Part shown: piece after piece, positions 55,740 to 64,000 of the stretch
How the letters are laid out: each line of letters begins with the position of its first letter
Numbering within the stretch: position 1 is the first letter of the stretch
Source of the DNA: Micavibrio aeruginosavorus ARL-13
Lineage (GTDB): Bacteria; Pseudomonadota; Alphaproteobacteria; Micavibrionales; Micavibrionaceae
NCBI RefSeq assembly: GCF_000226315.1
Contig: NC_016026.1
Coordinates: 930,001-994,000 of the forward strand
Direction: 5' to 3'
Length of the DNA stretch: 64,000 bases
Translations under genes and position numbers: made by a program
Notes under the pieces: generated by a model
Databases searched by the model: none
The model's input: only the letters and a program-made list of their open reading frames with translations
What the model was told of the DNA's origin: nothing

Positions 55740-55808
55740 TTTTTAGAACTTCCCAGTTTTTAAATTTTTTGACCTTGGGTACTATATGGATGAACGTGGA
55801 TTCAGACA

Positions 55809-56015
55809 ATGACCGACAACCCGCTTAAAAACCGCGAAGTAATTATCGAATTCCAGCAGATCGGCACGATTGTGCGGGTCTCGGCCATGGACGTCAAAAC
55901 CCTGACCGAGGCCATTATTCAGGGCCCGGCCAACACGCCCAAGCCTATTTTGGAGCGTAACGCATTGAAAAAACTGGAATATACCCTGAAGAAAAAGGGA
56001 ATTATTCCGGCCTAA
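55809..56015 (+). CDS. Small conserved alphaproteobacterial protein (DUF6898-like)
   Basis: A 68-residue protein: EVIIEFQQIGTIVRVSAMD then TLTEAIIQGPANTPKPILER and a basic helical end NALKKLEYTLKKKGI. The pattern matches small uncharacterised proteins widespread in alphaproteobacteria, often found near serine hydroxymethyltransferase genes. The reading frame is short but well conserved in character. It precedes rpiB and glyA. Confidence 0.72.
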   Translation: MTDNPLKNREVIIEFQQIGTIVRVSAMDVKTLTEAIIQGPANTPKPILERNALKKLEYTLKKKGIIPA

Positions 56016-56084
56016 GCCCCTTTCCCCAAGGCTGGGCCTACTATATATTGTGTCTCCCATAACCCAGACACAGGATATCGTGGT

Positions 56085-56525
56085 ATGCCCGACCGTCAGA
56101 CCCTGGCTATTGCCTGCGATCACGCGGGCTTTGCGTTGAAGGAAACCCTGAAATCCCATTTCGCAGACCGGATCGATTGGATCGACCTGGGCGCGAACAG
56201 CGTGGATTCGGTCAGCTATGCCGATTTCGGTAAAAAAATGGGACAGGCCATCACCGATGGGCAGGTCCAGCGCGGCATTATTATCTGCGGTTCCGGTATC
56301 GGCATTTCGATTGCGGCCAACCGTTTCCCGGCGGTGCGGGCGGCGTTGTGTACCGACGCGACGATGGCCCATCTGGCGCGCCAGCATAATGATGCGAATG
56401 TTCTGGCTCTGGGCGGCCGGATCATCGGGGTTCAGGTGGCGATTGATTGCGTGGAAGAATTTTTAAACACCGCATTCGAAGGCGGCCGCCATACGGCCCG
56501 CGTCGATGCGTTGGGACAGTGTTAA
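56085..56525 (+). CDS. rpiB: Ribose 5-phosphate isomerase B
   Basis: A 146-residue isomerase interconverting ribose 5-phosphate and ribulose 5-phosphate. ACDHAGFALKETL, the catalytic-Cys region RGIIICGSGIGISIAANRF, VRAALCTDATMAHLARQHND and NVLALGGRIIG are all present. It is followed by a family A repeat and glyA; the rpiB-glyA-nrdR order is common in alphaproteobacteria. Confidence 0.94.
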   Translation: MPDRQTLAIACDHAGFALKETLKSHFADRIDWIDLGANSVDSVSYADFGKKMGQAITDGQVQRGIIICGSGIGISIAANRFPAVRAALCTDATMAHLARQHNDANVLALGGRIIGVQVAIDCVEEFLNTAFEGGRHTARVDALGQC

Positions 56526-56540
56526 ATCAAATCACCACCC

Positions 56541-56606
56541 GTCACCCCGGCGAAGGCCGGGGTCCATGGGATGGATCGTATGGATACCGGCCTTAGCCGG
56601 TATGAC
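56541..56606. repeat. Palindromic intergenic repeat, family A, copy 5 (diverged)
   Basis: GTCACCCCGGCG..GCCGGGGTCC forms one arm and GGATACCGGCC..GCCGGTATGAC the other. The left arm closely matches that of copy 1 at 4635. It lies between rpiB and glyA. Confidence 0.75.
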
Positions 56607-56632
56607 AAGAGGCAGGAAGTGAAGGTGTTAAA

Positions 56633-57925
<1,293 letters not shown>

Positions 57926-57945
57926 AAACAGAAGGAGGGGTCATC

Positions 57946-58425
57946 ATGCGATGCCCGTTTTGTGCCTGTGAAGAAACGCAAGTAAAAGACTCTCGCCCGA
58001 CAGAGGATAATTCCGCCATCCGTCGTCGTCGTTTTTGCCCGTCCTGTGACGAACGTTTCACGACGTTTGAACGGGTCCAGTTGCGGGAAATGACCGTTTT
58101 GAAATCCGGGAACCGGAAACAGCCATTCGACCGGGATAAAGTGTTCAAGTCGATGCAGATTGCCCTGCGCAAGCGCCCGGTCGAGCTGGAGCAGATTGAA
58201 AAGGCCGCAAACCAGATCGTGCGCCAATTGGAAAGCGCGGGCGAAGCGGAAATTCCATCCGCAACGATTGGTGAATATGTGATGCGGGCACTGGTCCAGT
58301 TGGATCAGGTCGGCTATATCCGCTATGCGTCGGTATATAAGGATTTCTGCCAGCCGCAGGACTTTAACGCGTTTTTGGGCGAGTTAAAGGAACTGCCGAC
58401 AACGAAAAAACGGTCCGGCGCATAA
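57946..58425 (+). CDS. nrdR: Transcriptional repressor NrdR
   Basis: A 159-residue repressor of ribonucleotide reductase genes. The start at 57946 ([11 protein letters not shown]) has GAAGGAGGGG just upstream; a longer frame begins inside glyA and is discarded. The zinc ribbon is CPFC and CPSC (residues 3-6 and 31-34). The ATP-cone domain follows ([18 protein letters not shown]). It ends with TKKRSGA. nusB begins 29 bases later. In many relatives ribD, ribC and ribH stand between nrdR and nusB; here they do not. Confidence 0.95.
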   Translation: MRCPFCACEETQVKDSRPTEDNSAIRRRRFCPSCDERFTTFERVQLREMTVLKSGNRKQPFDRDKVFKSMQIALRKRPVELEQIEKAANQIVRQLESAGEAEIPSATIGEYVMRALVQLDQVGYIRYASVYKDFCQPQDFNAFLGELKELPTTKKRSGA

Positions 58426-58454
58426 AAAGCTGGAATTTTGCATTTGCTAACGAT

Positions 58455-58943
58455 ATGGTCCGCCGCATCATGAGTACAGAAGCATCATCGAAAAAATCCG
58501 AAGGTTCCCCCAAAGCCCGTGCGTCCGCCGCACGATTGGCTGCGGTGCAGGCCGTTTATCAAATCATGACCAACGATCAATCCGCTCGCGCGGTGATTGA
58601 TGAATTCCGCTTGCACCGCTTCGGGCAAACCGTGGATGGTCAGGATATGGTGGTGCCGGACGGCATGATGTTCACGACCATCGTCAATGGCGTGTATGAC
58701 CGCCTGAACGAAATGGAATCCTATATCGCCAATGCCAGCGGCCGCCCGGTAACGGACAAGCCGAAGGAGCCGTTGCTGCATGCCATTATGTTGTGCGGGG
58801 CCTATGAAATGGCGGACAGCCCGGATGTCGATGGCCCGGTGATCATCAGCGATTATCTGGATGTGACCCACGCGTTTTACGAGCAGGGCGAAGCCCGTCT
58901 GGTGAACGGTGTTCTGGACAAGCTGTTTAAAGCGCTTCGTTAG
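58455..58943 (+). CDS. nusB: Transcription antitermination protein NusB
   Basis: A 162-residue NusB that joins rRNA antitermination complexes with NusE. ARLAAVQAVYQIMTNDQ, HAIMLCGAYEMA, GPVIISDYLDVTHAFYEQGE and ARLVNGVLDKLFKALR are the conserved helices. A 12-residue basic, Ser-rich N-terminus precedes them; an ATG at 58470 is an alternative start. A family A repeat follows before the convergent dehydratase gene. Confidence 0.92.
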   Translation: MVRRIMSTEASSKKSEGSPKARASAARLAAVQAVYQIMTNDQSARAVIDEFRLHRFGQTVDGQDMVVPDGMMFTTIVNGVYDRLNEMESYIANASGRPVTDKPKEPLLHAIMLCGAYEMADSPDVDGPVIISDYLDVTHAFYEQGEARLVNGVLDKLFKALR

Positions 58944-58976
58944 GCCGTTTCTGTCAATTTTTTCGCTATCTCTTTT

Positions 58977-59052
58977 TGTCATTCCCGCGAAAGCGGGAAT
59001 CCATGGAGTGTATCCACAGATTGTATGGATTCCCGCTTTCGCGGGAATGACA
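58977..59052. repeat. Palindromic intergenic repeat, family A, copy 6
   Basis: TGTCATTCCCGCGAAAGCGG begins the left arm and the right arm ends TTCGCGGGAATGACA; they are exact inverse copies and match copy 4 closely. It lies between the convergent nusB and dehydratase genes. Confidence 0.9.
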
Positions 59053-59061
59053 GTAAGGGCG

Positions 59062-60114
59062 CTATAAGGCGTGGTTAAGGTCCAGCCATTCGCGGCGGTC
59101 CAGCGACCAGTTGATCGTCTTCTTCAATGAATCCGCAAACATCAATGGCGGGGCCCAGCCGAGGTCCCGCATCTTTGATCCATCCAGCGCATAGCGCAAA
59201 TCATGGCCCGGGCGGCTGGAGTGGAAATCAACCATTTCGTGCTTCAGTGCACCCGTTCCGGTTAAGGCCACGACATTGTCGGCAATCATGCGGGCGAGGG
59301 TCAGGTTGTCGACCTCTTGCTCACCGACAATATGATACGATTCGACATCGCGCGGGTTGGTTCCGGTCCATGGTTTTTTATTCAGCAGGAACATATGCGC
59401 ATCGGCGACATTCCGTGCGTGGATATAATGCCGCTTGCCCGCGCGTGTTTTGTCGGGCGTGGCATGAATGGGCACGACGCTGCCATCCATCACTGACCGC
59501 ACAACTTTCGGAATGAATTTTTCCGGGTGCTGGCGTTCGCCAAAAATATTCATCTGTCGTGTGATGATGCAGGGCAGGCCATAGGTGTTGGCAAATGACA
59601 CCACCATCTGTTCGCCTGCACTTTTGCTGGCGGCGTAGGGGTTTTTCGGATTGTGCCGATCCAGCTCGCTGTGGCCGTGCATATCGCCATCCAGCGGTAC
59701 CGGACCGAATACTTCGTCCGTTGAGAAGTATACAAACAATTCAAGATTGGGCAGTCCGCGCGCAAGGTTCAAAATATTGGTCGTGCCAATCACATTCGAT
59801 TCAACGAAGCGCAACGGGTCAGAGATGGAATGATCGACGTGCGATTCTGCGCCAAGGTGCAGGATGTGCGTCACATCGCGCAATTCACGGATAAGGTTTT
59901 GCCCGGCCGGTTGGCGGAAATCATATCCCAGATAACGGAAACGCGGATGATTGAACGGATCAATCTGAATATCGCGCAGACGTTCCAGCGACCCGGCATA
60001 GGTCAGGGCATCAACACCGATGATCGTGTCATCGGTGGTTTTCAGGATATGTTCGACAAAATGGTGGCCGACAAACCCAGCCGCCCCGGTCAGGAGAATA
60101 ATACGGTTGCTCAT
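59062..60114 (-). CDS. rfbB: NAD-dependent dTDP-glucose 4,6-dehydratase-type protein
   Basis: A 350-residue extended short-chain dehydrogenase. The nucleotide-binding motif is TGAAGFVGHHFV (about residue 9). LHLGAESHVDHSISDP, the catalytic TDEV in YFSTDEVFGPVPLDG, and the Tyr-Lys pair in NPYAASKSAGEQM fit dTDP-glucose 4,6-dehydratases and close relatives. Substrate may differ, because the gene is isolated and no rmlA, rmlC or rmlD is nearby. There are 333 bases between its start and the FliL-like gene. Confidence 0.82.
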   Translation of the reverse strand: MSNRIILLTGAAGFVGHHFVEHILKTTDDTIIGVDALTYAGSLERLRDIQIDPFNHPRFRYLGYDFRQPAGQNLIRELRDVTHILHLGAESHVDHSISDPLRFVESNVIGTTNILNLARGLPNLELFVYFSTDEVFGPVPLDGDMHGHSELDRHNPKNPYAASKSAGEQMVVSFANTYGLPCIITRQMNIFGERQHPEKFIPKVVRSVMDGSVVPIHATPDKTRAGKRHYIHARNVADAHMFLLNKKPWTGTNPRDVESYHIVGEQEVDNLTLARMIADNVVALTGTGALKHEMVDFHSSRPGHDLRYALDGSKMRDLGWAPPLMFADSLKKTINWSLDRREWLDLNHAL

Positions 60115-60447
60115 GGCCCGGACTTATATAGAAGGCGCGGTTTGGGCGGTAGGGAATTTGTCCAAAATCCGTCTTTCCTGAGAAAAATGTTAAATTTTTT
60201 AAGGCAGGAGGGAGGGGATGGGGTTGGCATTTTGCGACGAATTTTGAAAAATTACTGCTTTATCAGTATGTTCGTAGGGTTAGGGAGTCGCAGAATCCCG
60301 TAAAAATTAGATAAAATGTAATATGACTCTAACCTAATGTTAGCGAATTGGGGGTACTCTAAACCATGGGGTCGATGTGGCACACGGGGTTGTGTGCCGG
60401 GTTGATGCATTCGAGTTTTGGGGACTATCTACCGGGTTTGGGGAATA
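60115..60447. other. Longest gene-free gap, with a hairpin in the leader of the FliL-like gene
   Basis: No coding frame of note is found. TATATAAG near 60122-60132 on the minus strand may be a -10 for the dehydratase gene, giving a very short leader. A perfect hairpin GGCACAC-GGGGTT-GTGTGCC lies at 60379-60398, about 50 bases before the FliL-like start. CTAACCTAATGTTAG (60337-60351) is an imperfect dyad. The middle is AT-rich (60180-60320). No promoter can be assigned with confidence. Confidence 0.5.
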
Positions 60448-60933
60448 ATGAAGCCTCTTCTGATTATCATTTTTGCGCTTATCTTGCTGGGCGGCGGCGG
60501 TGCTGGTGCCTACTTCTACTTTGCAAAGCCTGCGCAAGCCGCGGTCGATGCATCGGGGGAAATTGCGCATGCCCCGAAGGAGGCAAAGAAGAAAGGTCAC
60601 GGCAAAGCTGTTGAGAGCAAGTTCGTTGAACTTGATCCGCTGATCCTGCCGGTGGTTACAAAGAATGGCGTATCGCAAGTGTTGAGCATGGTCATTGTTC
60701 TGGAAGTGCCGAACGAAGAGGCGATGAAAAATGCAGAACATTTGGCACCGCGTTTGAAAGACGCATTCATTCAGGACATGTATGGCGTGTTGAGCCACGA
60801 GGCTGTGATGAATAGTGGCGTGTTACAGGTTGGTCCGCTGAAAAATCGCCTGACTCGAGTCAGCCACAAAGTGCTGGGCGAAGAAGGTGTGAACGACGTT
60901 CTGATCCAGGTGATTCAGCAACGCAGCATGTAA
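60448..60933 (+). CDS. fliL: FliL-like flagellar basal-body-associated protein
   Basis: A 161-residue protein with one N-terminal membrane helix (LLIIIFALILLGGGGAGAYF, about 4-23), a short Lys-rich linker, and a C-terminal periplasmic region containing FVELDPLILPVVTKNG, VSQVLSMVIVLEV, LKDAFIQDMYGVLSHEAV and DVLIQVIQQRSM. Strand order and the Q-rich end resemble FliL, which surrounds the stator. The start at 60448 is used; an upstream in-frame ATG at 60418 adds ten residues. Sequence identity to known FliL is low, so the assignment is tentative. A terminator follows. Confidence 0.68.
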   Translation: MKPLLIIIFALILLGGGGAGAYFYFAKPAQAAVDASGEIAHAPKEAKKKGHGKAVESKFVELDPLILPVVTKNGVSQVLSMVIVLEVPNEEAMKNAEHLAPRLKDAFIQDMYGVLSHEAVMNSGVLQVGPLKNRLTRVSHKVLGEEGVNDVLIQVIQQRSM

Positions 60934-60976
60934 GCGTTGACTGAGCACCCGCAGCATAGAATTATAGGAATATTCA

Positions 60977-61001
60977 AAGGCCCGGTTTCCGGGCCTTTTT
61001 T
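60977..61001 (+). terminator. Rho-independent terminator after the FliL-like gene
   Basis: AAGGCCCGG at 60977-60985 pairs with CCGGGCCTT around TTT, followed by a run of T to 61001. Confidence 0.9.
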
Positions 61002-61164
61002 CATGTTGCACTGCGATTGCACACATCTATTTACGGCACTGCACTGGCGCCCCCCTTGCGCCTGTGTTGTGAATTGTGCAATTTTCTCGCGCTTTTAAGG
61101 AATTAAGAGCAGGTCACTTAATAAGTAAAAACACTAAAGAACCTGAACCATAAGGGGATCTGGA

Positions 61165-63267
61165 ATGGTGAATATCTATCTCGCGATTGCGTGTTGCGGC
61201 GCGTTGGCACTGATTTACGGTGCTTATGCCACACGCAAAGTTATGGCGATGAGTGCCGGGAACGAACGGATGCAACAAATTGCATCCGCGATTCAGGAAG
61301 GTGCTGCTGCCTATTTGAACCGTCAATATACGACGATTGGTATCGTCGGTGTTGTTGTTGCGGCCTTGCTGACATTCTTGCTGGGCATGCATGTTGGTAT
61401 CGGCTTTGTTATCGGTGCGGTCCTGTCGGGCGTTGCCGGTTACGTCGGTATGAACGTTTCCGTTCGTGCCAACGTGCGTACGGCACAGGCTGCGACCGTG
61501 GGTCTGAACGAGGCACTGGGCGTTTCGTTCCGCGCTGGCGCAATCACGGGTCTTCTGGTTGTGGGTCTGGGTCTGCTGGGTGTGACGTTGTACACCTGGT
61601 ATCTGGATCATAACGGTACGGCTTTGCGTCCGATGCTGGAAGGTCTGGTTGGTCTGGGCTTTGGTGCGTCGCTGATCTCGATCTTCGCGCGTCTGGGCGG
61701 CGGTATCTTTACCAAGGGCGCGGACGTTGGTGCCGACCTGGTTGGTAAAGTTGAAGCCGGCATCCCCGAGGATGACCCGCGGAACCCGGCCGTTATCGCC
61801 GACAACGTTGGTGACAACGTGGGCGATTGCGCCGGTATGGCCGCTGACTTGTTCGAAACCTATGCCGTGACCGTTGTGGCCACCATGCTGATCGCTGCCA
61901 GCGTCTTCGCCGAAGATGTTGCCCGTCAGATGATGATGGTTCCGTTGATGATCGGTGGGTTGTGCATTGTTGCGTCGATCATTGGAACGTTCTTCGTTCG
62001 CTTGAAAAACGGCAGCACGAACATCATGGGTGCGCTGTATCGTGGTCTGGTTTGGACGGGTATTCTGTCGGTCATCATGATCGCAGTTCTGTTCTTCAAA
62101 TCCGGTTTGGTACAGGACGTGGCGATGGCCAACGGCGAAACCATGACGGTGATGAACCTGTTCTGGTGCGTTCTGACTGGTCTGGGCGTTACGGGCTTGC
62201 TGGTGTGGATTACTGAATACTACACCTCCACCGCGTTCCGTCCGGTTCGTTCGGTTGCCAAGGCGTCGGAAACGGGCCATGGCACGAACGTGATCCAAGG
62301 TCTGGCCGTATCGATGGAAGCCACCGCTCTGCCGGTGATTGTCATCTGCCTGGGCATCTGGGTTGCGTTCCACTTTGCTGGCCTATTTGGTATTTCCATT
62401 GCTGCGACCACCATGCTGTCTCTGGCTGGTATGATCGTTGCGCTGGATGCCTATGGTCCGGTCACGGATAACGCTGGCGGTATCGCGGAAATGTCCAAAT
62501 TACCGGACAACGTTCGCGTGACGACGGATGCGTTGGATGCCGTTGGTAACACGACGAAAGCCGTGACCAAGGGTTATGCCATCGGTTCCGCTGGTCTGGC
62601 TGCTCTGGTGCTGTTCGCTGCCTATACGGAAGAGATCAAGCACTACCTGCCGGATCTGGCTGGCATCACCTTCCCGCTGCAAGACCCGTATGTTGTGATT
62701 GGTCTGTTCATCGGTGGTTTGTTGCCGTACCTGTTCGGTGCCATGTCGATGACTGCTGTTGGCCGTGCGGCCGGTAGCGTTGTTGTCGAAGTGCGTCGTC
62801 AGTTCCGCGAAATCGCCGGTATCATGGAAGGCACAGGCAAGCCGGAATATGGCCGCGCCGTTGACCTGTTGACCAAAGCCGCGATCAAGGAAATGATGGT
62901 TCCGTCGTTGCTGCCGATTTTGGCTCCGGTTGTTCTGTTCGTTGTTGTGTACTTGATCAGCGGCGATCTGACCCCGGCGTTCCAATCGCTCGGTGCCATG
63001 CTGATGGGTACGATCGTGACCGGTCTGTTCGTTGCAATCTCGATGACCTCGGGTGGCGGCGCATGGGACAACGCGAAGAAGTTCATCGAAGAAGGCAACT
63101 ACGGTGGTAAAGGTTCCGAGGCTCATAAAGCCGCTGTAACCGGCGACACCGTTGGCGATCCGTACAAGGATACAGCCGGCCCGGCGGTGAACCCGCTGAT
63201 CAAAATCGCGAACATCGTGGCCATTCTGCTGGTCGCCATTGTTGCGAAATTTGTGACTGGCGTATAA
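61165..63267 (+). CDS. hppA: K+-insensitive proton-translocating pyrophosphatase
   Basis: A 700-residue membrane pump with about 16 helices that couples pyrophosphate hydrolysis to H+ export. Core motifs are [39 protein letters not shown] and [32 protein letters not shown] carries Lys at the position that is Ala in K+-dependent enzymes, so this is the K+-independent type. GGGGATCTGGA lies just before the ATG. It is an isolated gene bounded by terminators. Together with the phosphofructokinase it shapes pyrophosphate and ATP economy. Confidence 0.95.
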   Translation: MVNIYLAIACCGALALIYGAYATRKVMAMSAGNERMQQIASAIQEGAAAYLNRQYTTIGIVGVVVAALLTFLLGMHVGIGFVIGAVLSGVAGYVGMNVSVRANVRTAQAATVGLNEALGVSFRAGAITGLLVVGLGLLGVTLYTWYLDHNGTALRPMLEGLVGLGFGASLISIFARLGGGIFTKGADVGADLVGKVEAGIPEDDPRNPAVIADNVGDNVGDCAGMAADLFETYAVTVVATMLIAASVFAEDVARQMMMVPLMIGGLCIVASIIGTFFVRLKNGSTNIMGALYRGLVWTGILSVIMIAVLFFKSGLVQDVAMANGETMTVMNLFWCVLTGLGVTGLLVWITEYYTSTAFRPVRSVAKASETGHGTNVIQGLAVSMEATALPVIVICLGIWVAFHFAGLFGISIAATTMLSLAGMIVALDAYGPVTDNAGGIAEMSKLPDNVRVTTDALDAVGNTTKAVTKGYAIGSAGLAALVLFAAYTEEIKHYLPDLAGITFPLQDPYVVIGLFIGGLLPYLFGAMSMTAVGRAAGSVVVEVRRQFREIAGIMEGTGKPEYGRAVDLLTKAAIKEMMVPSLLPILAPVVLFVVVYLISGDLTPAFQSLGAMLMGTIVTGLFVAISMTSGGGAWDNAKKFIEEGNYGGKGSEAHKAAVTGDTVGDPYKDTAGPAVNPLIKIANIVAILLVAIVAKFVTGV

Positions 63268-63286
63268 TAAGCCTCAGAAATCAACG

Positions 63287-63316
63287 AAAAAGCCCCCGGG
63301 AACGGGGGCTTTTTTA
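63287..63316 (+). terminator. Rho-independent terminator of hppA
   Basis: AAAAAGCCCCC at 63287-63297 pairs with GGGGGCTTTTTT at 63304-63315 around GGGAAC. Confidence 0.93.
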
Positions 63317-63332
63317 TTGTCCTTCCTTCAGT

Positions 63333-63485
63333 TCCCTCTCCCCATGGGAGAGGGTTAGGGTGAGGGGGTACAATAGGTGTGAGTATGCGCGGTGCTTCAT
63401 CCTGAAAAATGCGATCCCCTCACCCCGCTGCGGCTAAGGGCGTTGCCCTAAGCCTGCGCAACCCTCTCCCTTTGGGAGAGGGGGA
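63333..63485. repeat. C/G-rich palindromic repeat, family B, copy 2
   Basis: The left end (CCCTCTCCCCATGGGAGAGG, then GTTAGGGTGAGGGG) is mirrored at the right end (CCCCTCACCCC, then CAACCCTCTCCCTTTGGGAG). The right end holds an extra segment with the hairpin TTAGGGCAACGCCCTTAG on the minus strand (63435-63452). It resembles the element at 42251. Confidence 0.78.
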
Positions 63486-63541
63486 GTAAAGGGGAAGGGG
63501 AAAGTTTCCGCTTTTGGGGTTTTTCCTGTATAACCCCGGCC

Positions 63542-64000
63542 ATGAGCACGAATATGAGCACGAACACACAGACATACGACATCAAAATCGACTCCCTTGG
63601 CGCGCAGGGGGATGGCGTTGGCACGCTTCCCGATGGGCGACGGGCGTTTGTATCCGGGACACTGGCCGGGGAAACCGTGCGGGCACGGGTGCAGGACGAA
63701 AAGCCCGATGGCGTGTTTTGTGCTGTTGTCGAGGTTTTAGAGCCTGCGGCCAATCGTATGGCCGCGCCATGCCCGCATTATGACCGCTGTGGCGGGTGCG
63801 CGATCCAGCATATGGATGATGCCAGCTATTCCAATTTTAAAATGGATGCCGTCCGTCGGGCGTTGGACCAGCACGGGCTGGAACCGGAAACGATGGATGG
63901 CCCGTTTATCAGCGCACCGGGCACACGCCGTCGTGCGACCATGGCCATGTATCGGTCTGGTCAACGTGTGTTGATCGGGTTCAATGAACGGCGCAGCCGG
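63542..64000 (+). CDS. rlmD: 23S rRNA (uracil-C5)-methyltransferase RlmD/RumA family, N-terminal part
   Basis: An open frame of 153 codons that runs off the window. Residues 8-66 form a TRAM-like OB domain (KIDSLGAQGDGVGTLPDGR, FVSGTLAGETVRARV). CPHYDRCGGCAIQHM carries three of the four cysteines of the [4Fe-4S] cluster seen in RumA-type enzymes. The catalytic domain lies outside the window. ATG 63542 and ATG 63554 are a tandem duplication of a 12-base start region (ATGAGCACGAA[T/C]); either could initiate. No clear ribosome site is seen. Confidence 0.85.
   Translation, partial: MSTNMSTNTQTYDIKIDSLGAQGDGVGTLPDGRRAFVSGTLAGETVRARVQDEKPDGVFCAVVEVLEPAANRMAAPCPHYDRCGGCAIQHMDDASYSNFKMDAVRRALDQHGLEPETMDGPFISAPGTRRRATMAMYRSGQRVLIGFNERRSR

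Noticed and set aside
56526-56632. Possible glycine riboswitch before glyA
   Set aside because: The gap is filled by a family A palindromic repeat and holds no recognisable tandem aptamer.
60180-60200. TTAA-N5-TTAA as a CtrA site upstream of the FliL-like gene
   Set aside because: Spacing is five bases rather than seven.
61114-62373. Minus-strand open frame of 419 codons opposite hppA
   Set aside because: Antisense to a highly conserved pump; extreme Gln/Asn/His content.

Overview
The window is one contiguous stretch of a bacterial chromosome with moderately high GC (mid-fifties percent by eye). It is densely packed with genes on both strands. The gene content points to an alphaproteobacterium: midA-pgeF followed by prs-rplY-pth-ychF, a PhaR/phasin/PHB set, an RHH_4 ribbon-helix-helix protein, a YdcH-type DUF465 protein, an alphaproteobacterial-type ParC, a K+-independent H+-pyrophosphatase, and a possible CtrA box. 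From memory the combination resembles Micavibrio-like lineages; this is an inference and was not tested by any search. There are no rRNA genes, insertion sequences, integrases or CRISPR arrays. One tRNA (Gly, anticodon CCC) is present.

Layout. 1-5.9 kb: housekeeping (midA tail, pgeF, prs, rplY, pth, ychF, adenosine deaminase family). 5.9-13.5 kb: ilvE, an OmpR/EnvZ-type two-component pair, csaA, a phasin, a large PAS histidine kinase and recX. 13.5-18.8 kb: hslO, a lipoprotein, trkH, an OmpA-like lipoprotein, tRNA-Gly and a DJ-1/PfpI-like protein. 18.9-24.7 kb: prfB with its +1 programmed frameshift, then two exported proteins that seem to share an N-terminal domain, one with a TcpQ-like C-terminus and the other a 1058-residue coiled-coil protein. 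24.9-31.3 kb: a PAS-GGDEF-EAL protein, then phaR, a short phaC, phaA, phaB and a cyclic-nucleotide-binding protein. 31.4-42.2 kb: AsmA-like protein, RHH protein-fumC, DUF465, phosphofructokinase, a PH-domain membrane protein, an L,D-transpeptidase with its YcbK partner, and recO. 42.4-48.5 kb: parC, motB-motA and a PAS-EAL protein. 48.7-55.7 kb: acyl-CoA genes flanking a MarR regulator, two unrecognised membrane proteins, a DNA-methyltransferase-like protein and SseB. 55.8-64 kb: a small conserved protein, rpiB, glyA, nrdR, nusB, rfbB-like dehydratase, fliL-like, hppA and the start of an rlmD-type rRNA methyltransferase.

Themes. Polyhydroxybutyrate metabolism is nearly complete: thiolase, reductase, synthase, repressor and phasin, with TGC/GCA dyads at three pha promoters that could be PhaR operators. 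Motility (motAB, fliL-like) sits beside c-di-GMP-type proteins. Envelope genes recur (OmpA-like, AsmA, L,D-transpeptidase/YcbK, MarR of possible LdtR type). Six copies of a roughly 70 bp palindromic element lie between genes, four of them between convergent pairs. A second, C/G-rich palindromic element occurs twice.

The least explained parts are the exported pair at 20.05-24.70 kb, the AT-rich membrane-protein gene that overlaps a methyltransferase gene at 51.0-53.7 kb, and several strongly folded intergenic regions.
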